64,000 bases of DNA from Hofstenia miamia (taxonomy: Eukaryota > Xenacoelomorpha > Acoela > Hofsteniidae): the NCBI GenBank assembly GCA_900660155.1, contig CABFPE010000213.1, positions 831,820 through 895,819 on the forward strand, read 5' to 3'. Under the pieces are notes generated by a model. The model was not told the DNA's origin. It worked only from the letters and a program-made list of their open reading frames with translations, and did no database searches. A program made the position numbers and the translations under genes. Below, in pieces: positions 25,701 to 36,650 of this stretch. Every line of letters begins with the position of its first letter. The first letter of the stretch is position 1.

Positions 25701-28700
25701 TATACCAGCAGGATTTGTAAATCTTCACGCATTGAATGAGAATAGATATCTGACTGTATTTCTGAAACCTATTATGCAAAAAATACTTATATTTAAACTC
25801 AAAAAACCTATTTTTAATGCAAGAAAAAATTAATCAAATTAATTTTAGGCCACATTTGGTCAAAATGACCAAATTTCAAAAATCGAAACGTATTCAGAAC
25901 AACAGTAAAAATCTTGTTTACAAGGTAAATGAAGCAGACTAGTTTTATAAAATATTTGTTGACCTAAAGGCAATTGAATAGAAATGACAAATTAGGGTTA
26001 ACATAAAAAAACTTCTCTTGACAGTTTCTGTTTTATTACAGTTGTCCAATTTCATGTAATTAGCAGGCGAATATTAGTGCGTTTTAGTATTGCTATAAAT
26101 CTTCCCTGAATTTATATTTTTAACATACTAGCTTAAAATGGGAAAGATCTCACTGTGTCATTTTAAGACAATTGTTACATCTGTAAAAATACTTAGTGAC
26201 TCATCAGAGAAATGACCCATTTCTGCTCAAAAACGTGACCCCAGAATTGCCAAACAAATAAATTCCATCATTCAATTTAATCACATGCAGAGAATTATTT
26301 AATTATTATCAAGGAATGTTCAAGATCCCTCTCCCTTATTGTTACCACGATTTTTTAACGTTAATTAACCATATTCATTTGTTTGATCCTAAATTTGACA
26401 ATTTGGATACCGGTTTAAAAAATTGGTAAAATTAACTCTATTAACTTCGAAACAGAGTATAACTGTATTAACATAAAAAATGAAATATTTGCTTTTTGTT
26501 AACCTAGCAACTTTTCAGTTAAGCGTTATCATTTAAAATACATCTTTAGAGGTTTTGCAAACTTAGAGTTAGGGGTTAAATATTAACTTTATTAACTTTT
26601 GGTTGACTAGAAATTACTATAGTAGGAGAATAAATACTTAATAATACATTGTATACAATTATCAGCAAGCCAGTAACAATGATTTGTCCTCAATTAAACA
26701 TTAAAGACCTAAGAGAATATCAGTGGTGAAACTAACTATTAAAGATCAAATTTGCTTAGTGTAGTTACTGAATTAAAGAGTCAAGTGTCTAAATAATCTA
26801 GAACAGTACTGAAAAAATTAAGAACAAACCACACATAGTGATTAAAAAGAAAAATTTCATAAAGGGCTGATGTCTAACAATATAATTGTTGAAAATAAAA
26901 ATTCCTGCAAACCATTGTAAGAATTTATTGATAGAATCACGTGATTATTATATTAATATGCGAAGTTTAATACATCCATCGACACATTTAAAGGATATTC
27001 AACTTCTGTTATTGCAGATTAAACACGTTCGCTCAAGGTAATCAAACCTAACAGGCTATTTGTAAATTTGTTGTATTGGACATACGGAATTTTAAAATAA
27101 AATATAGGGTAGCAGAAAATGGGTTCCCACGATGTGGACATAATCTGCGTGGCTTTCCGTTGCAAGTTAATTTACAAATGTATTCATGTAAAAACAGTGT
27201 AGTGATGGTACAAGCATTTACTTAGCAAAGACGTGGTTGAAAAAGTATAAGAGCACTATAGATTATTCGTAACTGTAATGTTCCGACTTTTGGAAAACAT
27301 GATAATCACATGAACAATGTTACTCAATCTTGATATTTTTAAGTCTGTTATTGCTTTTGCAAACACATTATAAAAGAAAAACTGCAAAAATTACCTCAGC
27401 TACACCAAAATCAGAAATCTTCAGAACTTCATTAGTTGCTAGAAGAAGATTGCCTGGCTTAATATCTTTATGAACGACTCCGTTACTGTGAAGATACTCC
27501 AAGCCACTTAATAACTGAGAAAAATATCTAAAATAATATACATATTACTCTAGTAACAAGAAATTAATAATTAACACTATCACTGTAGAGTGAACGCGTA
27601 GCTCACATTCCTGTAGAAGAAATTCCTTCCCCACATGATAGAGTTGTTATTCTATAAAAAATCACTATGTTATGAAAGGCATGTATTAAAACTACTTTAA
27701 ATATTTGCATGATTTGTATAATAACTCAACTCTGATGTCATCCCTGGCCTGGAATTGTTCACGTATCAAATTGTGCAGTAAACGAATTGTAATTATGTTA
27801 TAAATATTCACAGAACTTGTTTTTTTGGTTCACTTTAATTCCAGCTTGATTACCTTTTCTACAGAACATGATACTTTATTTTTCATAAATTTTCAAAATT
27901 TGAATTACCTGAAAGGTGAAGCCATTAGAGGTTCCGGCTACCAAAAATATGTTTTCTTTTTAGGCAAAAAAGGCATGAAAATTTTTAGTCACATATACAA
28001 ATAAATATTTAATATTCGAAACTACACTGTTGGGAAAAATACTGCTTACATGAATGGAGTAAAATATAATAAATATACTTGTGAGCTTGCCAAATAGGTA
28101 ATTTAGCTTCAGGAGTACTAAGCAGTAGATCTTGCAATACGCAAACGCAATATTCCATAATCAGGTAAATTTTTTGCTTTTCTTCACTAATGACAACATC
28201 CTTAATGCCAACAACGTTGCGATGACTTAACTTCCTAAGAAGAACAATTTCCCTAAAATTTAACGTATTAAATAATTAAGATTTAAACAGGTGGAAAGAC
28301 TAGAACTACAATATTTCGCTAATCTAAAAAACATTTAAATTACACAATCCTGTAGTCTGTTATATAGTTGCACAATGGAAGACGTTTGATTCACACAATT
28401 CACCATTTTTTCGTACCATTAGTAATATCAGCAAAATACATATTTATAACACAGCGAAAGATGATAAGCAGTAAATAATGGCTGGCAGCAAATGTAACAT
28501 ACTTTGTAGGCCGACCTCATGTAAATGCAAAAAATAAGTAGCCTTATAAATATTTGCTGACGTCATCCATTATATCAAAAATTTCTTTGTTTCTTTAGAA
28601 TAATATATGCACATGAAACAGGCTATACCAATTTACAAACATCTAACACATGTTTATCATTTAAAAAATTAAAAGCTGACTTCTACTACAATTTTACATG

Positions 28701-30944
28701 TCTGATTCTATACCAAGTCAATTGTCATCTACGGATTGTCCTGTTGAAAACTTTTCAAAAACAAAGTCCAATTTTTTACGTTTCGACTTCATTTTTTTGC
28801 TGCTTCTGATGTGTTTTTCATTCAAATGAGCAACACTTATGAACTAGCTATATTAGGAGTTTGTTAATGAGGACGTCCAAAGGCCTAACTAATGCAATTA
28901 GCATACATCATGCAAATATTAACGCAATTAGTCTTTTACTTAATGTAAAACAAGTACCAGTAAGAATATGGTATGACCCAAAAATATTATTTCTTAGTTG
29001 ATAAAAGTATACAAATTTTAAAAGTATGAATAGGAAGGGTTAAATATCGATGCTAAACTTTAAGCGAAATGAGTAAACCGAACGTCTTTAAAATGAAATA
29101 TGTATATAGAACTATTTTATACTGCTATATATTTGCAATTAACAATCAATTCTTAGATATGACCTTTTTCCATGGCGCTATTAATGTAAGAAATATATTT
29201 TGAATATCACCTAATATCTTAGTTAAACTTGATTAAAAAGCAATTGATGATATTCGAACAGAAACTAAAATTGACGGTTTGCAGGTATCTAGACAATTCT
29301 ACTCTATAGTGAAATCTGGACTGTCGCTGCTTTAATAAGTAGATAAACAATGCTGTTATCTATAAACATATCACAAAGGAATTTATGAAACCCGTTACAT
29401 TTAGAAAAGCGTGACACCCGCTCAATATACAACAACAAAAATACTTTATTCACCTCTACGGTGGATAAAAAGAAATAAAATTTAAAAACAAAAGTACTTT
29501 AACAAAAATATAAATATTAATAAGAACAGAAAGAGCATTTACAATATATAAGAAAAGAGCAAGGATTATCAAAATTAAAGCAAGGAACAAAAAAGACCAG
29601 ATTAAGGAATAGAGAGAGGACTTAAATTTAGAAGATAATAAAAAGTAAGTGATGAGCAGTAATCAGGTAGTTAGCAATAGGAATAATGCGAATAAAGAAT
29701 TTTGTAAGCAAACTTTGTGGGTCCCAGTTTGATTATAAGATAACAAGTATCAGAACGTGCAGAATGAGAAGGAACAAATTGAATGTAATCAAAGGGATCA
29801 AAGATTATATTTTTCTAACAAAAGAAAGTTGAAGGAAAGATCAAGAACTTGAAACTGAAGAACAAGGGGTAATAAATTAAGAGAAAGTAGTGCAGATTTG
29901 TAAGTGAGCGTGGATGGACCAATAAGGAGAACCCTAGCAAAAGATAGCGAACGGAATCGCAGGGTAGAGAGATTTATTTAAGCCAGTAGAGGTAGAGGAA
30001 TATTACGCTGGATGCAAAAGAAAGAGGTTGTAGCTTACTTAAGTTATAAGTTGATATGAGAGGACCAAAATAAGGAACCAGGTAGACGAACGGCAAGGCA
30101 GGTATGTTCAGAAACAGCAGAAAGTGGGGTAGAATCAAGAAGAAAAGGACTAGGGAATGGCGTAAAGAAACGGAATGGGGAAGGAAATAAAAGACATTTA
30201 GATTTAGTAGATGATTAGAAGATAGCCAATCAAGAAGTCTATCAATAGCGGATTGAATTATAGTCAAAGAGTCCGGACCAAAAGAGTAGATTATAGTGTC
30301 ATCAGCATAGAGGCTGCATGGGCAAGGATGGGAACATAGAGGAAAATCATCATTTGAAACAAAAAATAGAAGAATTGCAAAAAGGGAACCTTGAGGCGCG
30401 CCACTAGAAATTGAGATAGAAGAGAAATAGTAGTTAAAATGAGTAACTTGAAAAAGATTAGATAAATAATCAGAGAAGAGATTGATGAGAGAGTGATCAA
30501 ATCTAAAGCAACGGAGTTTCCAAAGAGGAATGAAATGTGTTTAATTCTTTCAAATGCCTTTGGGATGTCTGAAAAGATTATTGCTCCCTAGATGTTTGAG
30601 TCAAGATCAATCTATACAGAGTCAAGGCGATGAATAAGATGAGTATTTGTCGAACGCCGAATACATAAAGCAAATTGATGTTGGGAAAGAAATGGTTTGA
30701 TATGAGGTAAGAGAAATTTGAATAAAAGACGTTCAAAGACAATGGAGATCTTGGCAAGAACGATAGGCCGATAACTAGTAGTTTTTTGAGGTCCTGAAAT
30801 TTCAAAATAGGAGTTATTAAAGCAGTTTCCATTGAGAAGGAAAAGAACAGGACAAGAGAATGTCACTGATGCACATTTACTGAGAATTATTGAAGGAATA
30901 CCATCAGGTCCATGCTGGACGGAAGAAGGGCATTTAAGCAGAAG

Positions 30945-30982
<38 letters not shown>

Positions 30983-33900
30983 GAAACAAAATGAACAGCT
31001 GGGGCAAACACACTAGCAAAGAAATTATTGAGAAGCTCGGCCTTTTGAAACTATATTTGCAAATGTTTCTAAAATTTTAACTACATACCCACGAATAGCA
31101 CTCCTGATTGATAGATTGTGTAAGTTAAGCGAATCAAATAAGTGTGAGATAGTTATATTGGTATACCAAAATGGAGCAGAAATGCTTGAAGAAATTTATT
31201 CAAGAAAATAAGGTCCGCTTGAATGGGTCTCAACGCCCTTTTTTGTGCGTGAAGCTCATGACAAGATGTTATCTGGCTTATGTAAATCTTGGGATGTAAT
31301 ATTTTCTTGGAATTTAAGCATTAATCAAATTATGCGTTTACTAAAACAATTTTTTCTGATATTTAACAATGTTTTTCAGTAAATGTATATTTTGATTATA
31401 TGTAGGCGAAGGTATAGAATAGAGTGCACGCAGAATACGCGGATAAAACAAACATGAATGTAAGGTAAAAACCGATAAGAAATGCAAAAATATACGTAGT
31501 TGGAAAAAATAACAGATATAAACTGATAATTTTGTATAATTAACCGAATGCGTACCACGCGGTTTATACTTAATTATATCTATTACTAAACAAATTGCAA
31601 GCTATAAAAGTACATTCATACATTTTTAGTTTAAATCAAGTCCTTATTACTTGAGATTTTTAAATAAATTGGAACTTTTATACTCTGCAACCGCTTTGCA
31701 TTTTCAAAGAATTTGTTCTGCTGATTTGTCTTTATTTCCATTTTATTTATCAATTAGTAAAACCGATTTTATAGCTAACGTGACCGCGCCGCATAAATTT
31801 TTAATGCATAAATATTATACGTGCCGTTAATAGTTATAAATATATTTTGTATAGTGCGGATGTACAGTATCGGCTGGGTGCATTACCATGGGCTTGGCAA
31901 TATGTAATTATTGAAAAATCAAATTAATTTGAATTAAGTATAACGTATAAAATATATTTTCATAATTATATTGAATATGTATATGGCACTCAACATAAGG
32001 CTTTTTATAATTGAAGTATGTAGTGTAAGAACCCATTAAGTGCATATTGATTTAAAACGAGAAACGGCTTTTAAAAACCTTTTTTAGTTTATGTTTATAG
32101 TGTCGGTTAACTGATTGCAGAGTAATTTCACTTGTTTTGCACATAACAATATAGTTCATCTTCACAATTGTAATGCAATTTGACATTTAAATCTGTTTGT
32201 TGTTTGTTGAAATTAACATTTTCTTCAAAGAGGAGCAATAGCCTAGGGAGATTGATATAATTCAGATAAATTTCACAGATAGTACAAGATGACATGAATA
32301 TGATTTTTACGTACAACCGCCAACTATAATTCCCTAAAAGTTCCAACTATAACTATACATTAATATTAAAATAAAGTTTTATTTTAATGAAATTTAATCA
32401 TCAATTTTATGAATGAATTTAATCAAATATTCTCTATATTTGTACACAAAAACTTCCTCAATAAATTATGTACTCAACAAAGCGCACATGTTAGTTGTTA
32501 TAATACAAGCAAAAAAATTGAATAATCAAAATTAATATATTTATAATTTTAACACAATGTATTTTAAAATTTCACCTAAGGTAAGGCGTAACGACTTGAT
32601 TTAAAATAAAAATGTATAGATTTGCATAAATATAATTTTATATCTTGGATTTTGTTTAACAAATAATTTTTTATAAAATCCAAGTTTTCTCTGCTATTAT
32701 CTTTAAATATATGAATTTGGTTAATTATGCAAATCTATCGGTCTATATCTATTATTTTTAAAACGTTTTCGCGTATATTACTGCATTTTTTATCGTTTTA
32801 ACCCAATATTAATGTTTAATTTGTCCGCATGCACTCTATTATATACATTCGCCTTACATGTAGATTCTCACATTAATATTAGCTTTAAAATTTTAGTGTG
32901 AACCAGATAACCTATTATCATTCATATGCAACGAGATGTATGGATTGAAAATACACACAGTATTGATTGAGCTACATCAAAATATATTGCACAATGCTAA
33001 CAAAGTATTTTTGTTTCTAAACAAGCAAATTAGATTTTTCAGGATGCTCTCATTTTATTAATGCGGGAATGCACTAAAAATACACTAAAAATATAAGATT
33101 TGCATTAATATACTTCTAGATCTTGTAATTTATTTAACAAGTTAATTATATTATGAAAATCAAGCTTTCTGTGTGCTATTAGCCTTAAATATATACGGCG
33201 TACTGCGAATTTGGTTAATTATGGAAAGTTATCGGTCTATATTATTTTTTTAAACTTTTTACGTATGTTATTGCACTTCTAATCGTTTTTTTAATTTAAA
33301 TAAGTTTTTTTGTCTGTGTGCACTACTCTATACCTTCGCCGGCATCCCTTTTTAAAATTATACCCGGAGAATAATTTTAGGTGAATATGCTTAACACTAA
33401 AACTACTAAACAAAACCATTCCACTACATTAAAATGCTTTATTTGTTCATAAATTTACAAGAAATTATGCTGTTGATATGAAGTCTAATAAATAATTTGT
33501 TGACTATCAGATTACAAAACGATTGCAAATTAATCAATTAAAAAAATTGATGTTGGCTACCAAATAATTGCAATTCTAAAAACAATTAATGGAAAAACTA
33601 TTATTGTCCTGGAAAAATGCAAGAATTTCGCTAATTCTTCTTAAGGAGGACATGGTCAGTCAAATAAAATGTTTAAAGTTTTTGCCAAAAGCAAAAAATT
33701 GGATGATTGATCAACTATTAACTTTTAAATTCAAATTGAGATGAATTAACATGTTTAGAGAATTCAAATTTTGGTACCTTTGAGCATTTGCTTCTCCGTT
33801 GGGAATTTTTTTAAGAGTTCTTCTTTTCATGATTTTGACAGCCAAACGAGACAAGGTCTCGATATCAAGTACTTCTTTAACTTTACCATAAGCACCTTCT

Positions 33901-34046
33901 CCCAAAACATCACCAACTAAGTACCGATTTCCAATAAATTTCGGCTTTTTCTTATCGCAAATTATAATATCGGCTGAGTCAACTTTGTGAAAAATTAACC
34001 CATCGCAAAAATTGGCCTCCAAGTCACACTCATCGTTAAATGCCAT
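3441..34046 (-). CDS. STK11: LKB1/STK11 serine/threonine kinase, whole gene, eight exons
   Basis: Master kinase that activates AMPK-family kinases, in the family acting as a complex with STRAD and MO25. Coding exons: 34046-33778, 28252-28079, 27527-27395, 25299-25160, 24731-24546, 21790-21675, 3674-3612, 3544-3441. The total is 1185 nt, 394 residues plus stop, with every intron GT-AG and every phase compatible. Human STK11 has 433 residues. Visible parts: glycine loop GEGAYGKV (50-56), catalytic lysine K71 in LAVKIMK, catalytic loop HKDIKPGN (167-174), DFG at 187-189, PPE at 214-216, the [14 protein letters not shown] segment (248-261), the TVMPLLEEL tail motif, and a C-terminal CaaX box CKQM (391-394). 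From my knowledge of the human gene, the introns after R90, K148, E192, L239 and P301 match human c.290, c.464, c.597, c.734 and c.920. The human breaks at c.374 and c.862 are absent. An in-frame TGA directly before the ATG supports the start. Whether a further in-phase exon lies inside the 18-kb intron is open. Confidence 0.93.
3612..3674 (-). CDS. STK11: STK11 exon 7: small tail exon
   Basis: A 63-nt exon with a strong GTAAGT donor (3611-3606) and a CCTAG acceptor. It codes [20 protein letters not shown] (341-360) between split glutamate codons. It enters and leaves in phase 1, so it joins exons 6 and 8 without a frame change. The sequence itself is not conserved; assignment rests on phase, splice sites and its position 67 nt before the CaaX exon. 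Confidence 0.72.
4440..4990 (-). mobile_element. mariner-type transposase remnant
   Basis: Minus-strand reading gives [20 protein letters not shown], then [15 protein letters not shown], and [19 protein letters not shown]. This matches the Tc1/mariner catalytic core pattern (DDE motif, FWPDLATSHY, NPPNVPELRPIEKFWALLK). The pieces sit in more than one frame and no matching terminal inverted repeats were found, so this is a dead fragment. Confidence 0.65.
5767..6234. mobile_element. hAT-type MITE, TAGNGATG family, copy 1
   Basis: The left end TAGTGATGAGCTC (5767) and the inverted right end TAGTGTTGTCAGG (to 6234) form short imperfect terminal repeats. Flanks TTCAATAC (5759-5766) and TTCACTAA (6235-6242) agree at 6 of 8 bases, as expected for an aged 8-bp hAT target duplication. 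468 bp, no coding capacity. Subterminal ACCTGA motifs recur. Confidence 0.5.
9096..9439. mobile_element. hAT-type MITE with perfect 8-bp target duplication
   Basis: The left terminus CAGTGTTGGAACCGTGCC and the inverted right terminus CAGTTGGAACCGAGCC are flanked by TGGGTCAG at 9088-9095 and 9440-9447. Length 344 bp. CAG ends and an 8-bp duplication are hAT hallmarks. Subterminal GTGCCGTGC and CGTGCTCGTGCC motifs recur in both arms, as transposase-binding repeats often do. The perfect duplication suggests it is younger than the other MITEs. Confidence 0.8.
12096..12543. mobile_element. hAT-type MITE, TAGNGATG family, copy 2
   Basis: The left end TAGGGATGAGCGCG and inverted right end TAGAGATGACTGC are flanked by GATGGAAG (12088-12095) and GATGGAAA (12544-12551), a 7 of 8 target duplication. 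Its length of 448 bp and the TAGNGATGAGC terminus tie it to 5767-6234. Both arms are rich in ACCAC and GGTG. Confidence 0.65.
13741..13781. repeat. (ATT)n microsatellite
   Basis: About a dozen uninterrupted ATT units beginning near 13745, inside STK11 intron 6. Confidence 0.95.
17427..19846 (+). mobile_element. piggyBac-like transposon, decayed, about 2.4 kb
   Basis: The ends CCCTATTTATCCACTAGACT (left) and, inverted on the right, CCCGAATTTGCCTAGCAGAC continue into a shared ACTACAnnTGTAGT palindrome. Flanks TTCA (17423) and TTAC (19847) look like decayed TTAA target sites. Inside, the plus strand has an acidic leader [20 protein letters not shown] (17830-17890). Further on are [20 protein letters not shown] (18850-18910) and [20 protein letters not shown] (19069-19130), which resemble the piggyBac KRxxKGK..CPxxV and KKWYxxxFxHLxDxAxxNAY segments. 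Length fits the superfamily. The coding frame is broken in several places. A gag-like stretch at 18172-18384 lies inside. Confidence 0.6.
18172..18384 (+). mobile_element. Gag-like fragment of an LTR retroelement (fossil)
   Basis: The open stretch includes [17 protein letters not shown] and [18 protein letters not shown], which resembles the capsid N-terminal pattern of Ty3/gypsy-type Gag (W..F...F......L...IG..A..I). It is short, isolated and broken at both sides. It sits within the piggyBac-like element, probably as a nested insertion. Confidence 0.4.
21675..21790 (-). CDS. STK11: STK11 exon 6: post-kinase tail with TVMPLLEEL
   Basis: Short exon without a start codon. It codes W302 to Q339: [20 protein letters not shown], then [18 protein letters not shown]. 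It aligns with human WFRKKHPPAEAP and MTVVPYLEDLHG, which gives clear orthology. Acceptor TTTTAG at 21792-21791; donor GTTAG at 21674. Length is 116 nt, with phases 2 in and 1 out. Confidence 0.88.
21791..24545 (-). other. STK11: STK11 intron 5
   Basis: 2755 bp, AT-rich. The open frames at 22522-22725 (minus strand) and 24156-24380 (plus strand) have no recognisable content. I see no repeat with clear ends. Confidence 0.7.
24546..24731 (-). CDS. STK11: STK11 exon 5: end of the kinase C-lobe
   Basis: Codes [20 protein letters not shown] through [20 protein letters not shown], residues 240-300. I place the donor at CC|GTATGA (24545-24544), because human exon 7 ends at the same codon and phase and the next exon then resumes with the conserved tryptophan (W302; human W308). 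If the donor is ignored, the frame meets TAA at 24535-24533 and gives a falsely truncated protein. Confidence 0.9.
25160..25299 (-). CDS. STK11: STK11 exon 4: activation segment
   Basis: Codes residues 193-238, including [19 protein letters not shown] and [13 protein letters not shown]. This is the LKB1 form of the activation loop and P+1 region (human [19 protein letters not shown]). Acceptor TTTTTAG; donor GTATGT at 25159. Ends in phase 2 inside L239. Confidence 0.94.
25300..27394 (-). other. STK11: STK11 intron 3
   Basis: 2095 bp. Nothing beyond AT-rich sequence with TTAA-rich stretches near 26390-26640. Confidence 0.7.
27395..27527 (-). CDS. STK11: STK11 exon 3: catalytic loop and DFG
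   Basis: Codes [18 protein letters not shown] followed by [11 protein letters not shown] and [10 protein letters not shown], residues 149-192. D169 and N174 are the expected catalytic residues and D187 binds metal. The magnesium motif is DFG, whereas human LKB1 has DLG. Acceptor TATTTTAG; donor GTAATT at 27394. Ends in phase 0, as does the human junction after GVAE. Confidence 0.94.
28079..28252 (-). CDS. STK11: STK11 exon 2: alpha-C helix to hinge
   Basis: Codes [19 protein letters not shown] through the hinge [15 protein letters not shown] to LPIWQAH, residues 91-147 with split codons at both ends. It closely parallels human EIQLLRRLRHKNV and MVMEYCVCGMQEML. Acceptor TTTTAG at 28254-28253; donor GTATAT at 28078. 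It fuses the region of human exons 2 and 3. Confidence 0.93.
29430..31030 (-). mobile_element. CR1/jockey-type LINE, 5'-truncated
   Basis: The minus strand reads [54 protein letters not shown] (RT motifs 1-3), and near 30290-30330 remnants of the YADDT box. A C-terminal RT segment [16 protein letters not shown] follows. The 3' end near 29430 reads ACCGTAGAGGTGAATAAAGT then TTTTTGTTGTTG, a poly(A)-signal-like end with a short TTG tail as in CR1-type LINEs. Several frames are used, so it is inactive. It lacks endonuclease and ORF1. Confidence 0.8.
30947..30979. repeat. (TA)n microsatellite
   Basis: An unbroken TA run inside the LINE. It interrupts the reverse transcriptase frame, coding an artificial IYIYIY string. 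Confidence 0.95.
33778..34046 (-). CDS. STK11: STK11 exon 1: N-terminus and ATP-binding lobe
   Basis: Codes residues 1-89 and two bases of codon 90. It starts at ATG 34046-34044 with TGA immediately upstream in frame. It contains the [20 protein letters not shown] glycine loop, the lysine K71 and the strongly conserved KKIPNGEAN motif. It ends at a GTACC donor at 33777-33776. The reading frame runs on into the intron to about 33711, which is read-through and not coding. Confidence 0.95.
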
Positions 34047-34427
34047 TCATTAATTTGAGCACATTGATTAAGCGTTGTGTGTTTCTATATAAATTTAAAA
34101 ATTCAATATTACAAAATTTACTTTGAAGTCTTGAGATTATGATTACTGAAACTTAGCGGCAAATTTACTGTTCCAAATTTAAAACGTCCAATATAATTAA
34201 CTGCAGTATTTTTTTTGCCAAATTGGACATTTTCACAAAATTTTTAAGCGCATTAAAATATTTTCTTTTTGATATTCATTAATGATATTCTCAGTAAAAT
34301 GGCTACCGAAGTTCAAGATATTTATATATTAGCAATATTTGCAAAATTCAATTTTGACCAAGAAGTTTTTGAAAATTCTGTATTTAGGTCATAAACAAGG
34401 TTTTTGAGATTTCAGAAAGTGGAAAAC
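34047..34427. promoter_or_regulatory. Region upstream of STK11
   Basis: The 5' UTR and promoter of STK11 are expected here on the minus strand. I see no clear TATA box at a fixed distance, CpG cluster or initiator, and a spliced leader exon cannot be excluded. Confidence 0.3.
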
Positions 34428-34919
34428 CAGGGTTTTTGAATTGAGTTCCAGTTACTCAGTTTGAGTTCAAGTTTTTACGTTTCAAGTTCAAGTATTTTTT
34501 ATGAAAATTATATATCAAGTTTTGAGTTATTAGGGTACCTAAAAATTGAAATTTAAAATAATTATTCTTATCATTAAAAGTCCATAAAAACCCTGGTAAA
34601 AACTCAGTAAAAACGCAAAATGCAATTAAAAAATTCCTATGAGAAACATTAATACATGAACTTGATTTCAACCTAAAATCCCCTGGAAAATACCTTGTAT
34701 ATTCAAATATTATAAATTTCAGTTTCTTTAACAATCACTGAGTTATTGTAAATATTTTTGACTCCTTTAAAATTTGGAATTAGAAAAATTTCAATTAAAC
34801 TTGGAATATTATTCAAAGAATACTTGAGGTTGATCTCAAAGCTTAAAAATTGAAGTCATACTGTTCTATTTGAACTCAACTAGAAAGCCATGCTAAAAAA
34901 AGGGGCTTCAAAAACCCTA
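34428..34919. mobile_element. Possible MITE with CAGGGTTTTTGAA ends
   Basis: The left end CAGGGTTTTTGAA and inverted right end TAGGGTTTTTGAA match at 12 of 13 bases, with GTTGAGTTCAA-type subterminal repeats in both arms. The 8-bp flanks do not match, so the limits or the identity may be wrong. Confidence 0.35.
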
Positions 34920-35961
34920 ATGAGATTCAAGATTTCTGAGTAATGGGAATATAGGAAAAACTATGCATTTACAGATGAATTTTATACATATGCAACCAAA
35001 TTTCATTCTTCTGATATTCAAATACATGCTCACAAAATTCGTTTTCATTACAGTGAAATTCAATTTCATATTTTTAAAAAACCTATTTGACACCATTTAA
35101 TATGCACTGTAGGAAATAAAGAAAATAAATTTTCATTTCTGTCAATTTCTTGAAGAAAAATTTTAGACTTACATTTCCAAGAATTCTAAAGAGGAATTTC
35201 TATGCTAAATTTCAATTTCTTTTAAATAGTGTAATTGAAAATAAAATAAGTATTTATGAGGAAGTAATAAAATGAAGTTATTGATAGTAATTTATATTTG
35301 CTTTAAAATATATATATATAATAAATAATGAATGTGTAAATACTTTTGTAAGTATTTTTGTCATGTGTTATTTTGTAGACTTTATATACATATCAGCAAT
35401 AAATTTTATTAATATATTACATATATCCAATATCTAGTTAACATCCATTTGTTACAAAAAGTATTTTAATAAAAAATTTAATATAAATTATTTATTTTAA
35501 TGTAATATTATTGTAATAAAATTTCTAAAGCTACAAAATAAATACATTGTAAAATAACATTAATATATGCAAATTTGGTTTTATTTGTAAATTAATCACA
35601 AATGCCTTGATGAATTTCTTCAATTTGTAGTTTGCATAGACACCATATACTATTGTGATGTCATCCCTAACATTATTTTTCTATTCATTTCATTTACTAT
35701 TTTGGCATTTCTATGTTCATAAAACACAATAATTTCTAACAAATAATACCAATATGCACTCATTTCAGTGGAACATAAAGTACAATCTGAAATTAGTTCT
35801 GTCCAAACAGAAATTCAAAAGCATAATACAAGTTCTTGTAGTGATATAAGAACTATCTAGGTTAGTTTTCTTTCCAAACTTAAATTCAAGAGAAACAGGA
35901 TTGTTCATTGCAACCTAAGCACTAAGAAGTTGTCTATGTACATTGAAAAGAGAGAATTTTG
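34920..35961. other. AT-rich stretch across the left edge of the CpG-poor block
   Basis: No gene seen. The last ordinary CpG of the left part is at about 35038. From there to 40082 I found none. The stretch 35280-35560 is a low-complexity run of TA and TTAAA. Confidence 0.5.
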
Positions 35962-36439
35962 AGAAACACTAAGAAAAATTTTTGTCAATTTCTGCCCTTA
36001 AAAAATTAAAAATGTAATGTTAAACACCATAAAGTATGATATTTATCTAGTTTTACTTATTCTATATAATTTATGTCTTTCCTCTTTTACTAATTAATAA
36101 ATATCATTGTCATTACATTTCCCCTCTATCTGAAAATGTTATTGAAATAATTTATTTAGTAAGCTTTATGCAAAAAAAATCAATCAATAATATGGTATCT
36201 CAAATTTTCAATTTAAGTTTCTTGCATTTTTCATTTTATGTTTGTTCAATTAATCATAAGTTATGATCATTACTGAAAAACTTTCTTAAATCTTTAATAT
36301 TTTTTTGCCAAATTGTTGCAAGGGAAAGAAAAATAATCTTGAGGAATTGATGACTTTATTCCACAGACTAATTCCACTCTTACATTCCATGAATCTGTAT
36401 GCATTAACTCATTACTGTAGCATTAACTTAAATTTAATT

Positions 36440-36650
36440 TACTAAGAATACCTTCTCTTTTAATGCATGATGAAATCTGTCAATGGATCCATCATCATGT
36501 GGGTGATATGGTGTATTTCCTAATTTTTTATTTTCTAGAATTTTGGCAAGATTTTCTAAAAGTTCAGCTCTAAGCTGTGGTTCTTCATCACTGATAGAAG
36601 TTATTATTAAATCCAGTGTCTTAAAAATGCTCTAGCAATAGTATCAGTTG
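36440..36650 (-). mobile_element. Ty3/gypsy integrase fragment (fossil)
   Basis: The minus strand includes PQLRAELLENLAKIL and YHPHDDGSIDRFHHALK, the end of a retroviral-type integrase core (YHPQxDGxxERFxRxLK, including the catalytic glutamate region). Orientation is opposite to the large gypsy element at 45-52 kb. Duplicated at 38473-38683. Old and broken; no ends identified. Confidence 0.6.

Larger units (their letters stand above)
28253..33777 (-). other. STK11: STK11 intron 1
   Basis: 5525 bp holding a LINE in the same orientation as the gene (29430-31030). The rest (28253-29400 and 31050-33777) is AT-rich. Near 32590-33290 a block with TATAATTTTATATCTTGGATT and CGGTCTATAT motifs occurs twice (about 32600-32800 and 33090-33300), a diverged direct repeat. 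Confidence 0.65.

Noticed and set aside
33711-33777. Continuation of the STK11 exon 1 frame
   Set aside because: Read-through past a good donor; the conserved protein continues in the exon at 28252.
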